DNA from: Coriaria nepalensis | Taxonomy: Eukaryota > Streptophyta > Magnoliopsida > Cucurbitales > Coriariaceae | Reading direction: 5' to 3' | Length of the DNA stretch: 64,000 nt | Assembly: GCA_027186245.1 (NCBI GenBank) | Contig: CP114484.1 | Coordinates: forward strand, 10,674,001-10,738,000 | In this document: positions 62,509 through 64,000 of the stretch, in pieces | How positions within the stretch are numbered: the stretch's first letter is position 1 | How the letters are laid out: each line of letters starts with the position of its first letter | Notes under the pieces: model-generated | Told to the model about the DNA's origin: nothing | What the model saw: the letters and a program-made list of their open reading frames with translations, nothing else | Databases searched by the model: none | Translations under genes and position numbers: made by a program

Positions 62509-63216
62509 CAAGATTAAAAACTAATTCATCTCCTCAAGAAGCCACTGAAACAGGTAAAAAACCCTAATTGTCTCCTCTAGCCTCCATTGTTGAGATGAAG
62601 AAATCTGGAAGATAGAGAGAATAATGGAATTGATAAATAAGCTCCTTTCAAATTACAATTGATCCAGAATGAACATCTCATGACTCTTAACTTCCTATAT
62701 CATCAATCACAGCTTTCTAACCGAATGAAAGCAGTTACTTAATCTAACACAAACCACGTAACTGACGCTGAAAATATCTTCGACATAAAGTCACGTGCTT
62801 GGCACCTGAATTATTAAAATGAAATCAACGCTCAAGATTATAACCCGTACAGAAATCTGAACCGCTGATGAACTAGCCGTTGCCTCCAATTGTAACCGTT
62901 ACATTTCACCATAGATTTTGTGTTATTTATTCAACAAGTGTAGAGTGGGTTTCGAAATTGATGGTTTCAAAAACATGGGTTTTAGCTTGATCTAGGAGTT
63001 GTGTGTTGCTATCAGCGTGGAATCAAAATGGGTATTTATGAATGTTGCTATTTGTCAAAATCTCACCTTTTTGTTAGGGCTCCTTTTTACATATTATCAT
63101 CTTATGACTCATGAGTTACATGTGATCATCTTCTTAGATGTGTTTAGATGGTCATCTGTGTTGCATTTTTAGCAAAATGTTTGTTTCCTTTTTTTTTTCT
63201 TTTTTCGGTGTAGGAA

Positions 63217-63911
63217 TTGAATCGATCACAGGGAGGAAATTCGGCCAACAAACGGAAAAGGCTGGACTGAAGCTCATCTTCTGATTCTCTAACTCCTGAA
63301 GAGCGAAAATTGTATGATGTAATCCGAAGCAAGGAAACACATGGGACTTTGGACAAGAGACATGAAAAGAGAAACCAACTTACCGGACAACATGGTCAAC
63401 AAATCGTCAAAGAAGTGCCAAACATACAAAACAAGGGGAGGAAGCACTACATGGTCGAACCTTTAAAGGAAATAACTGGCGGGGATTGATACTCTGATGG
63501 AAAGCCTTGACCGTGACTATATAAACGTAGTTAAACGACAATTCGAGGCAGTTATAAGAGCCCAGAAGATTGCTACATTGGATGGAATTGCGGATGCTCT
63601 TAGAAGGAAAGGGGTCCTTTAAGGTGGAGTTTTTGAGGCAGCAAGTAGAGGAGGTTGTGAATGCTTTGGTCTTGGATAATGTGGTGATGGAGGTGAAGAG
63701 TAATGGTTTGGGTGAATTTGATTGTATTCCTGTTGGTAAAGTTTGCTATAAATGCACTAACAGAGGAGGAGGGGTGTCTAAGGGAGATGTTAAAGCAGGT
63801 GCCATGGCTTCCATTCCTTGTGGGGTTTGTCCGAGGATTAATTATCGTACGCCCGACGGCATTATTTCTCCGATCACTTGCGTTTACTATGCTCAGTGAC
63901 TGGATTACTAG
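63217..63911 (+). pseudogene. RPC6: RNA polymerase III subunit RPC6 (RPC34) pseudogene
   Basis: The subunit helps RNA polymerase III open promoters through its winged-helix domains. Reading with frame corrections, blocks of the family appear in order: NRSQGGN, KRKRLD, LTPEERKLYDVIRSKE, TRDMKRETNLPDNMVNK, KEVPNIQNKGRKHYM, DRDYINVVKRQFEAVI, FKVEFLRQQ, VGKVCYKCTNRGGGV, AGAMASIPCGVCPRIN and TPDGIISP. Lesions seen are: start ATG read as TTG (63217), stop TGA at 63268, an extra base near 63345, loss of about ten codons near 63408, Trp changed to TGA at 63487, extra bases near 63507 and 63616, and Trp changed to TGA at 63897 just before the normal end. A 5'-UTR intron (about 62554-63213) seems retained, so it looks like a decayed gene copy, not a retrocopy. 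Confidence 0.85.
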
Positions 63912-64000
63912 GACTTCTGTTTGAAGATATGGTTTCATAACTTTCTATGCACTTTTTGCATCAAGTAATAGATGTTCTTTTTACGAGTTCTTTGGTCACT

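Overview
The window is nuclear DNA of a flowering plant, very probably a eudicot. The genes carry many GT-AG introns, the intergenic DNA is very AT-rich, and the families (HYL1, KIN-4C, NET2, AHL, SVP-type MADS box, RabGGTase alpha with C-terminal LRRs) have plant architectures. Exon coordinates were worked out by hand from splice signals, reading frame and remembered family conservation; nothing was run.

Layout. 1-32 (-): possible first codons of an NLR gene running off the left edge. 1905-2540 (+): one-exon TPR membrane protein. 3307-6879 (-): Rab geranylgeranyltransferase alpha, 8 exons. 7150-9720: non-coding fold-back element of about 2.6 kb with long inverted arms and a telomere-like core. 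10527-12798 (-): HYL1/DRB1, 3 exons. 15452-20099 (+): NADPH-cytochrome P450 reductase, 18 exons, with a frameshift in exon 17. 21890-23180: Mutator-type transposase remnant and a 110-bp tandem repeat. 24016-26504 (+): SANT/MYB protein, 5 exons. 27914-28652 (-): small conserved plant protein, 2 coding exons. 31235-39151 (-): kinesin KIN-4C, 27 exons. 40605-43386 (-): SVP-like MADS-box gene, 8 exons. 47303-48267 (-): J-domain gene broken inside the J domain. 48540-51475 (-): NET2-type actin-binding protein. 52637-53473 (-): AT-hook (AHL) protein. 54763-60211 (-): UBP16-like ubiquitin protease, 11 exons. 63217-63911 (+): decayed copy of RNA polymerase III subunit RPC6, with promoter-like and 5'-UTR-intron-like sequence still in front.

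The genes form no pathway or cluster; they are ordinary, independently transcribed plant genes. The unusual signals are three broken genes (reductase, J-domain protein, RPC6), the fold-back element with its possible relation to the Mutator remnant, and local oddities inside KIN-4C: a GC-AG intron, a duplicated splice acceptor that creates a potential 9-nt exon, and a 24-G run. I saw no wholly new biological system.
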